A stretch of 36,702 nt of DNA from an uncultured Eubacteriales bacterium (GTDB lineage Bacteria; Bacillota; Clostridia; Christensenellales; Aristaeellaceae): contig UQEF01000016.1 of assembly GCA_900540045.1 (NCBI GenBank), positions 1 to 36,702 on the forward strand. Direction: 5' to 3'. The position numbers were made by a program, and so were the translations under genes. The notes under the pieces were generated by a model, which saw only the letters and a list, made by a program, of their open reading frames with translations, made no database searches and was not told the DNA's origin. The stretch's first letter is position 1. The number at the start of each line of letters is the position of its first letter. Shown piece by piece: positions 24,114 through 32,044 of this stretch.

Positions 24114-24548
24114 TCAATTCCGTTTTATAAGCTTGTCAAATTCGCTTTTGATCTCTCGTGCCAAATCTTCGGTCTGTTCTACAAGCATCGTTTTGAGAAA
24201 CGGCCCTATCGCCTTTTCTTCCGCTTCAAAAACCGGCGTGAGAATTTCCTGCGCATAACCCTTTCCATCGTCGGTCAGTATGATTTGTTTTTCTTTGTGC
24301 CCCGTGCCCACCAGTCGGATATATTCTTTCCCGACATATTCCTGAACGATCGTGTTCAGCGTCGTTCTGGGCACAGACCATTCTTCGCAGATCCTTTTTT
24401 GCGAATAGGCTCGCCCGTCTGCAATCGCATAAAACAAAACAAACGCATTCTCCTTTATCCCCAGGGTTCGCAATGCTTTGTAATATGCTTCATCAATTTG
24501 GTCAATCGCTATCATAAGCCGCCTGATTTTTTCTCTGTCTGTCTGCAT
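24114..24548 (-). CDS. MarR-family transcriptional regulator
   Basis: 144 residues, usual for MarR. The winged helix is visible: LFYAIADGRAYSQKRICEEW, the recognition helix VPRTTLNTIVQEYVGKEYIRLV, and the wing GTGHKEKQIILTDDGKGYA. Dimer helices flank it on both sides. The ATG at 24548 follows GAGGGG. The gene stands behind a consensus promoter covered by a large inverted repeat, so it should repress itself and the GNAT gene. The effector is unknown. Base composition is less GC-rich than the neighbours, suggesting the pair came in together. Confidence 0.9.
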   Translation of the reverse strand: MQTDREKIRRLMIAIDQIDEAYYKALRTLGIKENAFVLFYAIADGRAYSQKRICEEWSVPRTTLNTIVQEYVGKEYIRLVGTGHKEKQIILTDDGKGYAQEILTPVFEAEEKAIGPFLKTMLVEQTEDLAREIKSEFDKLIKRN

Positions 24549-24563
24549 GGTGCCCCCTCATTT

Positions 24564-24610
24564 TCAATCCTAATTCGGATTAACATCATTATAATCCGAA
24601 TCAGGATTGA
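24564..24610. promoter_or_regulatory. Operator of the marR-GNAT operon (nested inverted repeat)
   Basis: TCAATCCTAATTCGGATTA (24564-24582) and TAATCCGAATCAGGATTGA (24592-24610) are inverted arms, 18 of 19 matching, with a nine-base centre. Each arm is itself a near-palindrome AATCC-N6-GGATT, so two MarR dimers could bind. The right arm covers the promoter spacer and -10; the left arm lies over the transcript start. Confidence 0.88.
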
Positions 24611-24616
24611 TGTCAA
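24588..24616 (-). promoter_or_regulatory. marR promoter, full consensus
   Basis: TTGACA (24611-24616) and TATAAT (24588-24593) with exactly 17 bases between, minus strand. A perfect promoter held down by the overlapping operator is the expected design. Confidence 0.92.
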
Positions 24617-24653
24617 GCGTGCCGCCGGCCCTGTCAAACCGTAAAAACGCCTG

Positions 24654-24682
24654 CTGACAAAGAAAAAGAAATCCGCTATAAT
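24654..24682 (+). promoter_or_regulatory. Promoter of the EndoQ-helicase gene
   Basis: CTGACA (24654-24659) and TATAAT (24677-24682), spacer 17. The leader to the ATG at 24868 is about 180 bases, with no recognised structure in it. Confidence 0.75.
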
Positions 24683-24867
24683 GCTCCTAACAGCCTTGTC
24701 CATTCCAGCAGGCCGGCGCAGCCTGCATCCCCTTTTGAAGCATGCGCAGGCCAGCGCCTTTCCCAGCCCTTTTTTTCACCATAGCGTGCGGGATGGCTTT
24801 CGGCAACCCAGACTGCAACGGGATGACGGGGTATGCAAAATCAACGCAGCACAACGGAGGTTTTCTG

Positions 24868-27800
24868 ATGTACATTGCCGATCTGCATATTCATTCCAAG
24901 TATTCCCGCGCCACCAGCCGCGACGGTGACGCGCCGCATCTGGACCTGTGGGCCCGGCACAAGGGCATCGGGCTGCTGGGCACGGGCGATTTTACGCACC
25001 CGGCGTGGCGGGCCGAGCTGACCGAAATGCTGGTAGAGGCGGAGGAAGGGCTTTACCGCCTCAGGGACGAATACCGCCTGCCCTGCGAAACCGCCGGCGA
25101 TACGCCGCGCTTTGTGGTGTCTGGCGAGATCAGCACCATCTATAAACGCGGCGGAAAGACGCGCAAGGTGCATCATGTCATCCTCCTGCCGGGGCTGGAA
25201 GCCGCCGAAACCCTCTCCCACCGGCTGGAGGCCATCGGCAATCTCCATTCCGACGGGCGGCCCATTCTGGGGCTGGACAGCCGCGACCTGCTGGAAATCA
25301 CGCTGGACTGCTGTCCGCAGGCCATTTTCATCCCTGCCCATATCTGGACGCCGCACTTTTCGCTCTTCGGGGCGTTTTCGGATTTTTCCACGCTGGAAGA
25401 ATGCTATGGCGACCTGTCCGGCCATATCCACGCGCTGGAAACCGGCCTTTCCTCCGACCCGCCCATGAACCGCCGCCTGTCCATGCTGGACCGCTACCTT
25501 CTGGTCTCCAACTCCGACGCGCATTCCCCCGCCAAGCTGGGCCGCGAGGCCAACGTGCTGGAAGGCGCGCCTTCCTACCCCGCGCTGCGGCGCGCATTGG
25601 AAACCGGCGAGGGCCTGCACGGCACGGTCGAATTTTACCCGGAGGAGGGCAAGTACCATCTGGACGGGCACAGGCGCTGCCAGTGCTGTCTGGAGCCCGC
25701 CGAAACGGCGGCGCTGGGCGGGCGCTGCCCCGTCTGCGGACGGGCGCTCACCGTCGGCGTGCTCAGCCGCGTGGAGCAGCTGGCCGACCGCGCCGCGCCC
25801 GCTCCCCTGTCCAGGCCCTTTGAAAGCCTCATCCCCCTGCCCGAGGTGCTGGCGGATTGTCTGAGCGCGGGCCCCGCGTCCAAGCGGGTGCAGGAAACGT
25901 ATATCTCGCTCATCAGGCGCCTTGGCCCGGAAATGCGCATCCTGCGCGAGCTGGACCCCGCCGACATCGAGCGGGAGGCGGGATTCGCCGTGGCCGAGGG
26001 CGTGCGCCGCATGCGCGCCGGGCAGGTGATCCGCAAGGCGGGCTATGACGGCGAATACGGCGTGATCTCCCTCTTTGCGCCGGGCGAGCTCGAAATGCTC
26101 TCCGGGCAGACCTCGCTGCTGGGACCGGCCGCGCCTGCTGCCCGCGCCAAACCCCGCGCACGGGCCGCCGTGCCCACCCCCGCGCCCGCGTCCGAAGCCG
26201 GTCCGGACCCCGCGCCCAACCCCGAGCAGGACGCCGCCATCCACACGCAGGCCGCCTGCACGGCGGTCATCGCCGGGCCGGGCACGGGCAAAACCCGCAC
26301 GCTCGTTTCCCGCATCGCGTGGCTGATCGAGCACGAGGGCGTCTCCCCCACCCGGATCACCGCCGTCACCTTCACCCGTCAGGCCGCCGCCGAAATGCTG
26401 GAACGCCTGACGGACCGCCTCGGCAAAAAGGCCGTGCGCGGGCTCACGGTGGGCACGTTCCATGCCATCTGCCTCAGCCTCGTTCCGCCGCGGCCCTTTA
26501 TCAGCCGCGCGCAGGCGCTGGAAACCGTCAAAACCCTGCTTGACGAACATGGCGAGCGCCTTTCCCCCGCCGAGGCGCTGCGGCTGCTGTCGCTGTACAA
26601 AAACGGGCTGCGTAAGCGCACGCCCGCCGTTTCCGCGCTGCCCGCGTGGCTTCCCGACGCCTATGACAGCCGCCTTGGCGAGCTGGGCCTTCGGGATCTG
26701 GACGGCCTGATGCTGGAGGCGCTGGAGGTGGACGTCTCCGGCAGGCGCGGCTTTACCTGCCTGCTGGTGGATGAGTTTCAGGATATCAACCCCGTGCAGC
26801 ACGCGCTCATCGCCCATTGGAGCAAGGCGGGACAAAGCCTGTTTGTCATCGGCGACCCCGATCAGGCCATCTACGGCTTCCGCGGCGCGGACGCGGACTG
26901 CTTTGCGCGCCTGCTCAGCCAGAATCCCGACGCGCAGGTTATGCGCCTTACGCGGAACTACCGCTCCACGCCGCAGGTGCTGGCATTGGCCGCGCGCGTG
27001 ATTTCCCAGAATCCCGGCGGGGAGCGCGCGCTGATTCCCACCCGCCCCGATGGTGCGAAGGTGCGCGCGGTTCAGGCCCCCGACCCGCTGTCGGAGGGCA
27101 TCTGGATCGCCAAAGAAATTGCGCGCATGGCCGGCGGCGTGGACATGCTGGACGCGCAGCACATGGCCCGCGAAGCCGCCCGGCCGTTTTCCGATATCGC
27201 GGTGCTCTGCCGCACCCGCCGCCAGCTGGAGCAGATCGAAACCTGCCTCGCGCACGACAGCATCCCCTGCGTCATCTATGGCCGCGACGCCTTTTTGGAG
27301 GACGCAGCGGTGCGGGGCGCGCTGGGCTTTTTCGCCTCGCTGACGGACCCGCAGGACGCGCCCTCGCTCACCGCCTGTCTCACCGCGCTGTGGCGGGTCC
27401 CCACGCCCCTGTGCCAACGGGCGGCGGCGGCCCTTTCGCAAAGCGCCGGGGAGGCGGACCGCCCGGCCTTCCTCCGGCGGGAGCTTATGGACTTTTCGCC
27501 CCTTGCGCCCTGGCTGGACGCGGCGGAGGCGCTTTTCCCCCGCATGGCGCGCGAAAAGCCCCGCAGGCTGCTGGACGCGCTGTGCGCCCTTGCGGGGCTG
27601 AAAGGCCGGGCCATGGAGCATTTGCTCAGCACGGCGGTGTTTTTCTCCACCATGGACGGGCTGCTGGATACGCTGCGTTCGGGCGAGGAGGCGGATATCC
27701 GCCGCGCGTCGGGCGCGGGGTATCATTCCGGCGCGGTGCGGCTGATGACGCTGCACGGCGCCAAGGGGCTGGAATTTCCCGTGGTGTTTCTCGCCGGGGT

Positions 27801-28017
27801 CACCAAAGGAGCCCTGCCTCTGGAGCGCGAAACGCTCCCCGCCGACGCGGCGGAGGAACGCAGGCTCTATTTCGTCGGCATCACCCGCGCGCGGGAGGAG
27901 CTGATCGTCTCCTGCGGGGGCGAGCCCTCCGCCTTCTTTGCGGAAATTCCCGGCGAGCGGGAGGCCGTCCGCTCCCGCCCCCGCCCGGTGCGCATGGAGC
28001 AGCTCAGCCTGTTTTGA
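24868..28017 (+). CDS. EndoQ-like PHP nuclease fused to UvrD/PcrA-type helicase, with C-terminal clamp-binding motif
   Basis: 1049 residues. Residues 1-260 are a PHP domain like endonuclease Q: DLHIHSKYS (His7, His9), GTGDFTHP (Asp41, His44), GEIS (Glu87), VHH (102-103), PAHIWTPHF (His158) and SNSDAHS (Asp217, His219). A zinc knuckle has C271/C274 and C287/C290. After a Pro/Ala linker (about 420-452) comes a superfamily 1 helicase: Q motif NPEQ, Walker A GPGTGKT (470-476), DEFQD (635-639), GDPDQAIYGFRGA, LTRNYRST, MTLHGAKGLEFPVVFLAG and YFVGITRAREEL. It ends in QLSLF (1045-1049), the consensus beta-clamp binding pentapeptide. EndoQ cuts 5' of deaminated bases; the helicase could then unwind the nicked strand. 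GGAGGT precedes the ATG. Confidence 0.9.
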   Translation: MYIADLHIHSKYSRATSRDGDAPHLDLWARHKGIGLLGTGDFTHPAWRAELTEMLVEAEEGLYRLRDEYRLPCETAGDTPRFVVSGEISTIYKRGGKTRKVHHVILLPGLEAAETLSHRLEAIGNLHSDGRPILGLDSRDLLEITLDCCPQAIFIPAHIWTPHFSLFGAFSDFSTLEECYGDLSGHIHALETGLSSDPPMNRRLSMLDRYLLVSNSDAHSPAKLGREANVLEGAPSYPALRRALETGEGLHGTVEFYPEEGKYHLDGHRRCQCCLEPAETAALGGRCPVCGRALTVGVLSRVEQLADRAAPAPLSRPFESLIPLPEVLADCLSAGPASKRVQETYISLIRRLGPEMRILRELDPADIEREAGFAVAEGVRRMRAGQVIRKAGYDGEYGVISLFAPGELEMLSGQTSLLGPAAPAARAKPRARAAVPTPAPASEAGPDPAPNPEQDAAIHTQAACTAVIAGPGTGKTRTLVSRIAWLIEHEGVSPTRITAVTFTRQAAAEMLERLTDRLGKKAVRGLTVGTFHAICLSLVPPRPFISRAQALETVKTLLDEHGERLSPAEALRLLSLYKNGLRKRTPAVSALPAWLPDAYDSRLGELGLRDLDGLMLEALEVDVSGRRGFTCLLVDEFQDINPVQHALIAHWSKAGQSLFVIGDPDQAIYGFRGADADCFARLLSQNPDAQVMRLTRNYRSTPQVLALAARVISQNPGGERALIPTRPDGAKVRAVQAPDPLSEGIWIAKEIARMAGGVDMLDAQHMAREAARPFSDIAVLCRTRRQLEQIETCLAHDSIPCVIYGRDAFLEDAAVRGALGFFASLTDPQDAPSLTACLTALWRVPTPLCQRAAAALSQSAGEADRPAFLRRELMDFSPLAPWLDAAEALFPRMAREKPRRLLDALCALAGLKGRAMEHLLSTAVFFSTMDGLLDTLRSGEEADIRRASGAGYHSGAVRLMTLHGAKGLEFPVVFLAGVTKGALPLERETLPADAAEERRLYFVGITRAREELIVSCGGEPSAFFAEIPGEREAVRSRPRPVRMEQLSLF

Positions 28018-28032
28018 TGTTTCCCGGCGGCC

Positions 28033-29463
28033 CTACAGCCGCCATACAGCCGGCATGCCGTGCGCGCCTGCCACAATCCACTCCCCCTCGCCCAGCACGC
28101 TTTTGAGGGCCTGCCGCTCGGCGGCGGCCTTCCGGGGGTCGGTGTCCACGGAGGTCATCAGGTAGGGCGCGAGGCGGTTGAAGGCCGCCTGCTCCGGGGT
28201 AAAGCCCTTGAGGTTCACAAACACGTCGCCCGTCAGCGCGATGCGCTCCCGCCGCTCCACCCAGATGGTTTCGCCCGCCACATGTCCGCCGAAGCCCTCC
28301 CACATTTCAAAGGACAGGCCGTGAAAATCAAACGTGCCGATGCGCTCCAGCGGACTAAGGCAGGGCTCCAGCGACCCGCCCGCCACATGCAGGCGCGCCG
28401 CCATGGGCGGCCGGTAGCCCGACAGCAGCTTGCTGATGCGCACATAGGGCGCGTGCACGGGGTTGCGCTCGCGCAGATTTGGCTCCCCCGCCCGCTCCCA
28501 TTCAAAGTTTTGCAGGCATTTGCGGCTCATGTACACATCGTCGTACAGGTCCAGAAGGCCGCAGTGGTCCACGTCCGCGTGGGTGATGATGGCCGTGCGC
28601 TGGCGGCTGCCGAAATGCCGGGCCAGCGTGGAAAGCGCCGCCACGGTCTCCTGCCGCATGCAGGCAAAGCCCGCGTCCACAAACAGCACCTCGCCGTCCT
28701 TCTCGATCACGGTCACGTTGCAGCCCGCGGGCGGCTCGGCCACGCGCATGCGCGCGCCGCAGCGGCCCTGCCACTCCGTCAGGCGCACTTCATAGGCGTC
28801 GCCCCGGCAGGCGTCCAGCTGCGCCGCAAATTTCCCGATGTATTCAAACGTCTTGTAGGGGGCCTCGTCGCAGCCGTCCAGCATCTGCATCACCTGATTG
28901 GCGTTGACCATCAGCTCCCGGCGGTCCTGCTGGTCAAGCCCCGCCCTGCGCCCCACTTCACCGGCAAAGTTCAGGTAAAATGCCGTGTTGTCCAGGTTTT
29001 TTTCCGCATGGTCATAGTGGATCACCCGCACGGGGCACAGCGTGGAAGCCTCGCGCATAAAGCGGCTCACGGCAGCTTCATCCTCCACCAGCAGGCCCAT
29101 CCTGAAATGCTGGCACGCCCCGCCGTTTTCCTGCGAACTGATGTAGGAAATATTGAAATGAAAGCGGTCGATCAGCTCCAGCACGGGCAGCACCTCGCCG
29201 GGCCGGTCCTCAAGCTCAAATTCCAGAAGGATCACCGTGGCCGGGCGCTGCCCGTCGGGCAGGTAGCCCATGGCCCCAAGCTCCCGCTCCACGCGGCAAA
29301 GCTGGTCCTTTGTGCCCTCCACCTCGATGAAGAGAATGTGCATATCCACGGCCTTGTTGTAGCTCACGCGCGTAATGTTCGCGCCCGCGCCCGCAATGCT
29401 GCGGCTTGCTTTCAAAAAAGCGCCCACGCGGTCGGGCATGGTGGTGGTGAAGGTTTGCCTCAT
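28033..29463 (-). CDS. ACT-ACT-metallo-beta-lactamase fusion protein
   Basis: 476 residues. Two ACT-type ligand domains lie at about 1-70 (TTTMPDRVGAFLKASRSIAGAGANI) and 76-150 (LEFELEDRPGEVLPVLELIDRFHFNISYIS). A helical linker follows, then a metallo-beta-lactamase fold (about 235-476). Its metal motif is THADVDH (294-300), with Asp where the second His of H-x-H-x-D-H is usual. Later ligand candidates are the His in FGGHVAGET, the Asp in LTGDVFV and the His in VAGAHG. ACT domains commonly sense amino acids, so a ligand-gated hydrolase is likely; the substrate is unknown. It faces the EndoQ gene with 15 bases between the stops. Confidence 0.82.
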   Translation of the reverse strand: MRQTFTTTMPDRVGAFLKASRSIAGAGANITRVSYNKAVDMHILFIEVEGTKDQLCRVERELGAMGYLPDGQRPATVILLEFELEDRPGEVLPVLELIDRFHFNISYISSQENGGACQHFRMGLLVEDEAAVSRFMREASTLCPVRVIHYDHAEKNLDNTAFYLNFAGEVGRRAGLDQQDRRELMVNANQVMQMLDGCDEAPYKTFEYIGKFAAQLDACRGDAYEVRLTEWQGRCGARMRVAEPPAGCNVTVIEKDGEVLFVDAGFACMRQETVAALSTLARHFGSRQRTAIITHADVDHCGLLDLYDDVYMSRKCLQNFEWERAGEPNLRERNPVHAPYVRISKLLSGYRPPMAARLHVAGGSLEPCLSPLERIGTFDFHGLSFEMWEGFGGHVAGETIWVERRERIALTGDVFVNLKGFTPEQAAFNRLAPYLMTSVDTDPRKAAAERQALKSVLGEGEWIVAGAHGMPAVWRL

Positions 29464-29516
29464 GGTCAGCCGTCCCTTCCTTGCAAAAAATTGGACACAC
29501 AGCATTCACGCAGCCA

Positions 29517-29545
29517 AGCATACCACAAGCCCCCGCCGCCTGCAA
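29517..29545 (-). promoter_or_regulatory. Promoter of the ACT-MBL gene
   Basis: TTGCAG (29540-29545) and TATGCT (29517-29522), spacer 17, with TGG before the -10, minus strand. Confidence 0.65.
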
Positions 29546-29607
29546 GCGGGCGCGGCCCGATGTTTTTTATACGAATCAAAAATTTATGATTCAACTCCGA
29601 AAAAACG

Positions 29608-29616
29608 TGGTACAAT
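29608..29616 (+). promoter_or_regulatory. Extended -10 before the NrdD-tail gene
   Basis: TGG-TACAAT at 29608-29616. No convincing -35. Confidence 0.5.
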
Positions 29617-29671
29617 AGATTCAGCACAATATGTGGTGCTCATTTGCCAGCTTTTGAAAGGATGGTATACC

Positions 29672-29941
29672 ATGGCTTGTTCTGTTACCGTGACCAATGG
29701 CACGCTTGAGCAAAAGGAAATCGACGCCTACATCGCCCGCGCCACCAAAAAATACGGTGTGGAGCCGCGTCATATCGACATCAACGTCTGCGGCGACGAA
29801 GTGGAACTGAATTACGACCTGGGCGAGCGCCCCTTCCACCGCATCCGCCGCATCACGGGCTATCTGGTGGGCACGCTGGACCGCTTCAACAACGCCAAGC
29901 GCGCCGAAGAGCATGACCGTGTAAAGCACAGCCTTTCCTGA
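29672..29941 (+). CDS. Small protein resembling the C-terminal tail of anaerobic ribonucleotide reductase
   Basis: 89 residues, complete, with AAAGGATG before the ATG. The second half (PFHRIRRITGYLVGTLDRFN, then NAKRAEEHDRVKH) matches the R-x-T-G-Y-x3-x3-R-x-N-x-x-K-x-A-E pattern at the end of NrdD proteins. The two Cys pairs of the NrdD zinc site and the glycyl-radical stretch are absent. Databases often label such short genes anaerobic ribonucleoside-triphosphate reductase, but it cannot be an enzyme on its own. The first half (LEQKEIDAYIARATKKYGVE) looks helical. Its role is unknown; an accessory or regulatory part in nucleotide reduction is a guess. Confidence 0.65.
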   Translation: MACSVTVTNGTLEQKEIDAYIARATKKYGVEPRHIDINVCGDEVELNYDLGERPFHRIRRITGYLVGTLDRFNNAKRAEEHDRVKHSLS

Positions 29942-29956
29942 CGGTATTTTGGGGGC

Positions 29957-29985
29957 TTGTCAAAGCGTGTAAATGCGCGTATAAT
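29957..29985 (+). promoter_or_regulatory. serS promoter
   Basis: TTGTCA (29957-29962) and TATAAT (29980-29985) with 17 bases between, directly before the T-box. Confidence 0.88.
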
Positions 29986-29991
29986 ACACGC

Positions 29992-30230
29992 CATGGCAGG
30001 GACCATGATCATGGCCGCCGCGCCGCCTCAAGAGAGCAGCCGTTCGGTGCAAGGCTGCGGCGGCAGCAGTCTGTTCCGTCATGCGAGCCATGTGGCGAGG
30101 AGCCGCGCGGGCGCGCCCGATACAGCGCATCAAAGTGAAGGCGAAAGCCTTAAGCCGGGTGGCACCGCGGAGAAACGCATCCCCTCCGTCCCTGCGTCTG
30201 CATTGCGCAGCCGTCAGGGGCGTTTTTCTT
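29992..30230 (+). ncRNA. T-box leader (tRNA-Ser sensing) with terminator
   Basis: Stem I is closed by CATGGC (29992-29997) and GCCATG (30087-30092). Its distal part has AGAGAGCAGCC and GGTGCAAGGCTG. The T-box AAGCCGGGTGGCACCGCGG is at 30152-30170, within the antiterminator. The terminator arms AAACGC-AT-CCCCT and AGGGG-CGTTTTT lie at 30172-30228. A possible specifier is TCC at 30075-30077 on the 3' side of stem I; I could not settle it against AGC at 30065-30067. Uncharged tRNA-Ser would favour read-through into serS. Confidence 0.93.
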
Positions 30231-30265
30231 ACCGGAAGGAATTCATACAAGGAGGCAACCCATCC

Positions 30266-31537
30266 ATGCTGGACATCAAACGGATTCGGCAAAATCCCCA
30301 GGAGCTGCGCGACGCGCTCAAGGCGCGCAACAAGGATATTTCCATCGACGAGTTTCTCGCCCAGGACGAGAAGCGCCGCATCCTGATGGCGCAGGTGGAG
30401 GAAAAGAAGGCCCTGCGCAATGCCGAGAGCAAAAAGATCGGCGAGATCAAAAAGAGGGGCGGTTCCGCGGAGGAAGTGGCCGGCATCATGGAGGAAATGC
30501 GCAAGGTAGGCGACGAGATCGCCGCCTTCGATGCGGACATCGCCGAGCTGGAAGCCGCGATGGACGCTTTCCTGATGACCCTGCCCAACTTTCCCCACGA
30601 GAGCGTGCCGCTGGGCAAGGACGATCACGACAACGTCGAAAAGCGCCGCTGGGGCACGCCGCGTGAGTTCGGCTGGACGCCGAAGGCGCATTGGGACATC
30701 GGCACCGATCTTGGCATTCTGGATTTTGACACCGCCGCCAAGGTGTCCGGTGCGCGCTTTACCTTCTACCGTGGGCTGGGCTCTCGGCTGGAGCGCTCCA
30801 TCATCAACTTTTACCTCAACACCCACGTGGAAAACGGCTATGACGAGGTCTATCCCCCCTACATGGTAACCCGCGCCACCATGACCGGCACCGGCCAGCT
30901 GCCCAAGTTTGAGGACGACGCCTACAAGGTGGACAAGGACACCTTCCTCATTCCCACGGCGGAGGTACCCGTGACCAACATGTACCGCGAGATGATTCTC
31001 GACGGCGCGCAGCTGCCCATCCGTCACTGCGCGTACTCGACGTGCTTCCGCGCCGAGGCGGGCAGCGCCGGGCGCGACACCCGCGGCCTGATCCGCCAGC
31101 ACCAGTTCAACAAGGTGGAAATGGTCAAGATCACCAAGCCCGAGCAGAGCTACGACGAATTGGAAAGCATGACTGCCGAGGCCGAAAAGGTGCTCCAGAT
31201 GCTGGGCCTGCCCTACCGGGTGGTGACGCTGTGCACCGGCGACATGGGCTTCAGCGCCGCCAAGACCTATGACATCGAGGTATGGATGCCCAGCTACGGC
31301 CGCTATGTGGAGATCTCCAGCTGCTCCAACTGCGAGGACTTCCAGGCCCGCCGCGCCGGCATCCGCTACCGCGAAAACCCCAAGGCAAAGCCCCAGTTCG
31401 CCCACACGCTCAACGGCAGCGGCGTGGCCGTGGGCCGCACCGTGGCCGCCATTCTGGAAAACTACCAGAACGAGGACGGCACCGTTACCGTACCCGAGGT
31501 GCTCCGTCCCTACATGGGCACCGATATCATCAAGTAA
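30266..31537 (+). CDS. serS: Seryl-tRNA synthetase
   Basis: 423 residues, standard for class II SerRS. The N-terminal long coiled-coil arm (about 30-100) contacts the tRNA. Motif 1 is in the [21 protein letters not shown] region. Motif 2 contains [22 protein letters not shown], and motif 3 is [40 protein letters not shown] is also typical. The ATG at 30266 follows AGGAGG. Expression is governed by the T-box. The gene is intact and stands alone between its leader and a bidirectional terminator. Confidence 0.98.
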   Translation: MLDIKRIRQNPQELRDALKARNKDISIDEFLAQDEKRRILMAQVEEKKALRNAESKKIGEIKKRGGSAEEVAGIMEEMRKVGDEIAAFDADIAELEAAMDAFLMTLPNFPHESVPLGKDDHDNVEKRRWGTPREFGWTPKAHWDIGTDLGILDFDTAAKVSGARFTFYRGLGSRLERSIINFYLNTHVENGYDEVYPPYMVTRATMTGTGQLPKFEDDAYKVDKDTFLIPTAEVPVTNMYREMILDGAQLPIRHCAYSTCFRAEAGSAGRDTRGLIRQHQFNKVEMVKITKPEQSYDELESMTAEAEKVLQMLGLPYRVVTLCTGDMGFSAAKTYDIEVWMPSYGRYVEISSCSNCEDFQARRAGIRYRENPKAKPQFAHTLNGSGVAVGRTVAAILENYQNEDGTVTVPEVLRPYMGTDIIK

Positions 31538-31553
31538 TCTGTCTGACGATATC

Positions 31554-31597
31554 AAAAACCGCCGCGGCAGGGAGGCTTCCCCCTGTCGCGGCGGTTT
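31554..31597. terminator. Bidirectional terminator between serS and GNAT gene
   Basis: AAACCGCCGCG-G-CAGGG pairs with CCCTG-T-CGCGGCGGTTT. An A-run precedes it and a short T-run follows, so it serves both convergent genes. Confidence 0.85.
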
Positions 31598-31598
31598 G

Positions 31599-31994
31599 CT
31601 ATTCTTCGTCTTTTGCTCCCGCTCCGGGAATCAGAAACGAGGGCAGGCTTCGCTCACAGCCGATCTTTTCGTAAAAGCCCTCCGCGCCGGGCTTGGCCCC
31701 GAAGTACAGCGGCGTGGGCGCGTGAGCGCGGGCCAGGTCCATCAGCGCCCGGCCCACGCCCTGCCGCCGGCAGGCGGGAAGCACCAGCAGCTCCGTGATG
31801 GTGCCAAAATAGCAGCCGTCGGTGAGGATGCGCAGGCAGCCCGCAAGGCGCCCGCCGTCCCAGGCCGTGATGTTGATGGTTCTGGCCAGAGCGGCGCGCG
31901 TTTTCTCCGCGTCGTATTCTCCCGGCCATACCTGCTGAACCAGCGCCAGAAAGGTCCCCGCATCCAGCGTCCGGTCGTCATAGCGGTATTCCAA
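31599..31994 (-). CDS. GNAT-family N-acetyltransferase, short
   Basis: 131 residues. The acetyl-CoA site is ITELLVLPACRRQGVGRALMDLA (R-R-Q-G-V-G-R). INITAWDGGRLAGCLRIL is strand 2-3, and LYFGAKPGAEGFYEKIGCE is the last motif. The substrate is unknown. The start is a TTG at 31994, preceded by GGAGGGGG. It lies 50 bases behind recQ on the same strand and may be cotranscribed. Confidence 0.87.
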   Translation of the reverse strand: MEYRYDDRTLDAGTFLALVQQVWPGEYDAEKTRAALARTINITAWDGGRLAGCLRILTDGCYFGTITELLVLPACRRQGVGRALMDLARAHAPTPLYFGAKPGAEGFYEKIGCERSLPSFLIPGAGAKDEE

Positions 31995-32044
31995 TTTTCC
32001 GCCCCCTCCATCGTAGCCCGCCCTGCGCTCAGCGAGGCCTCTTT

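Noticed and set aside
24841..27756. A 971-codon open frame antisense to the EndoQ-helicase gene
   Set aside because: Shadow of a gene with all PHP and helicase motifs; no ribosome site or family.
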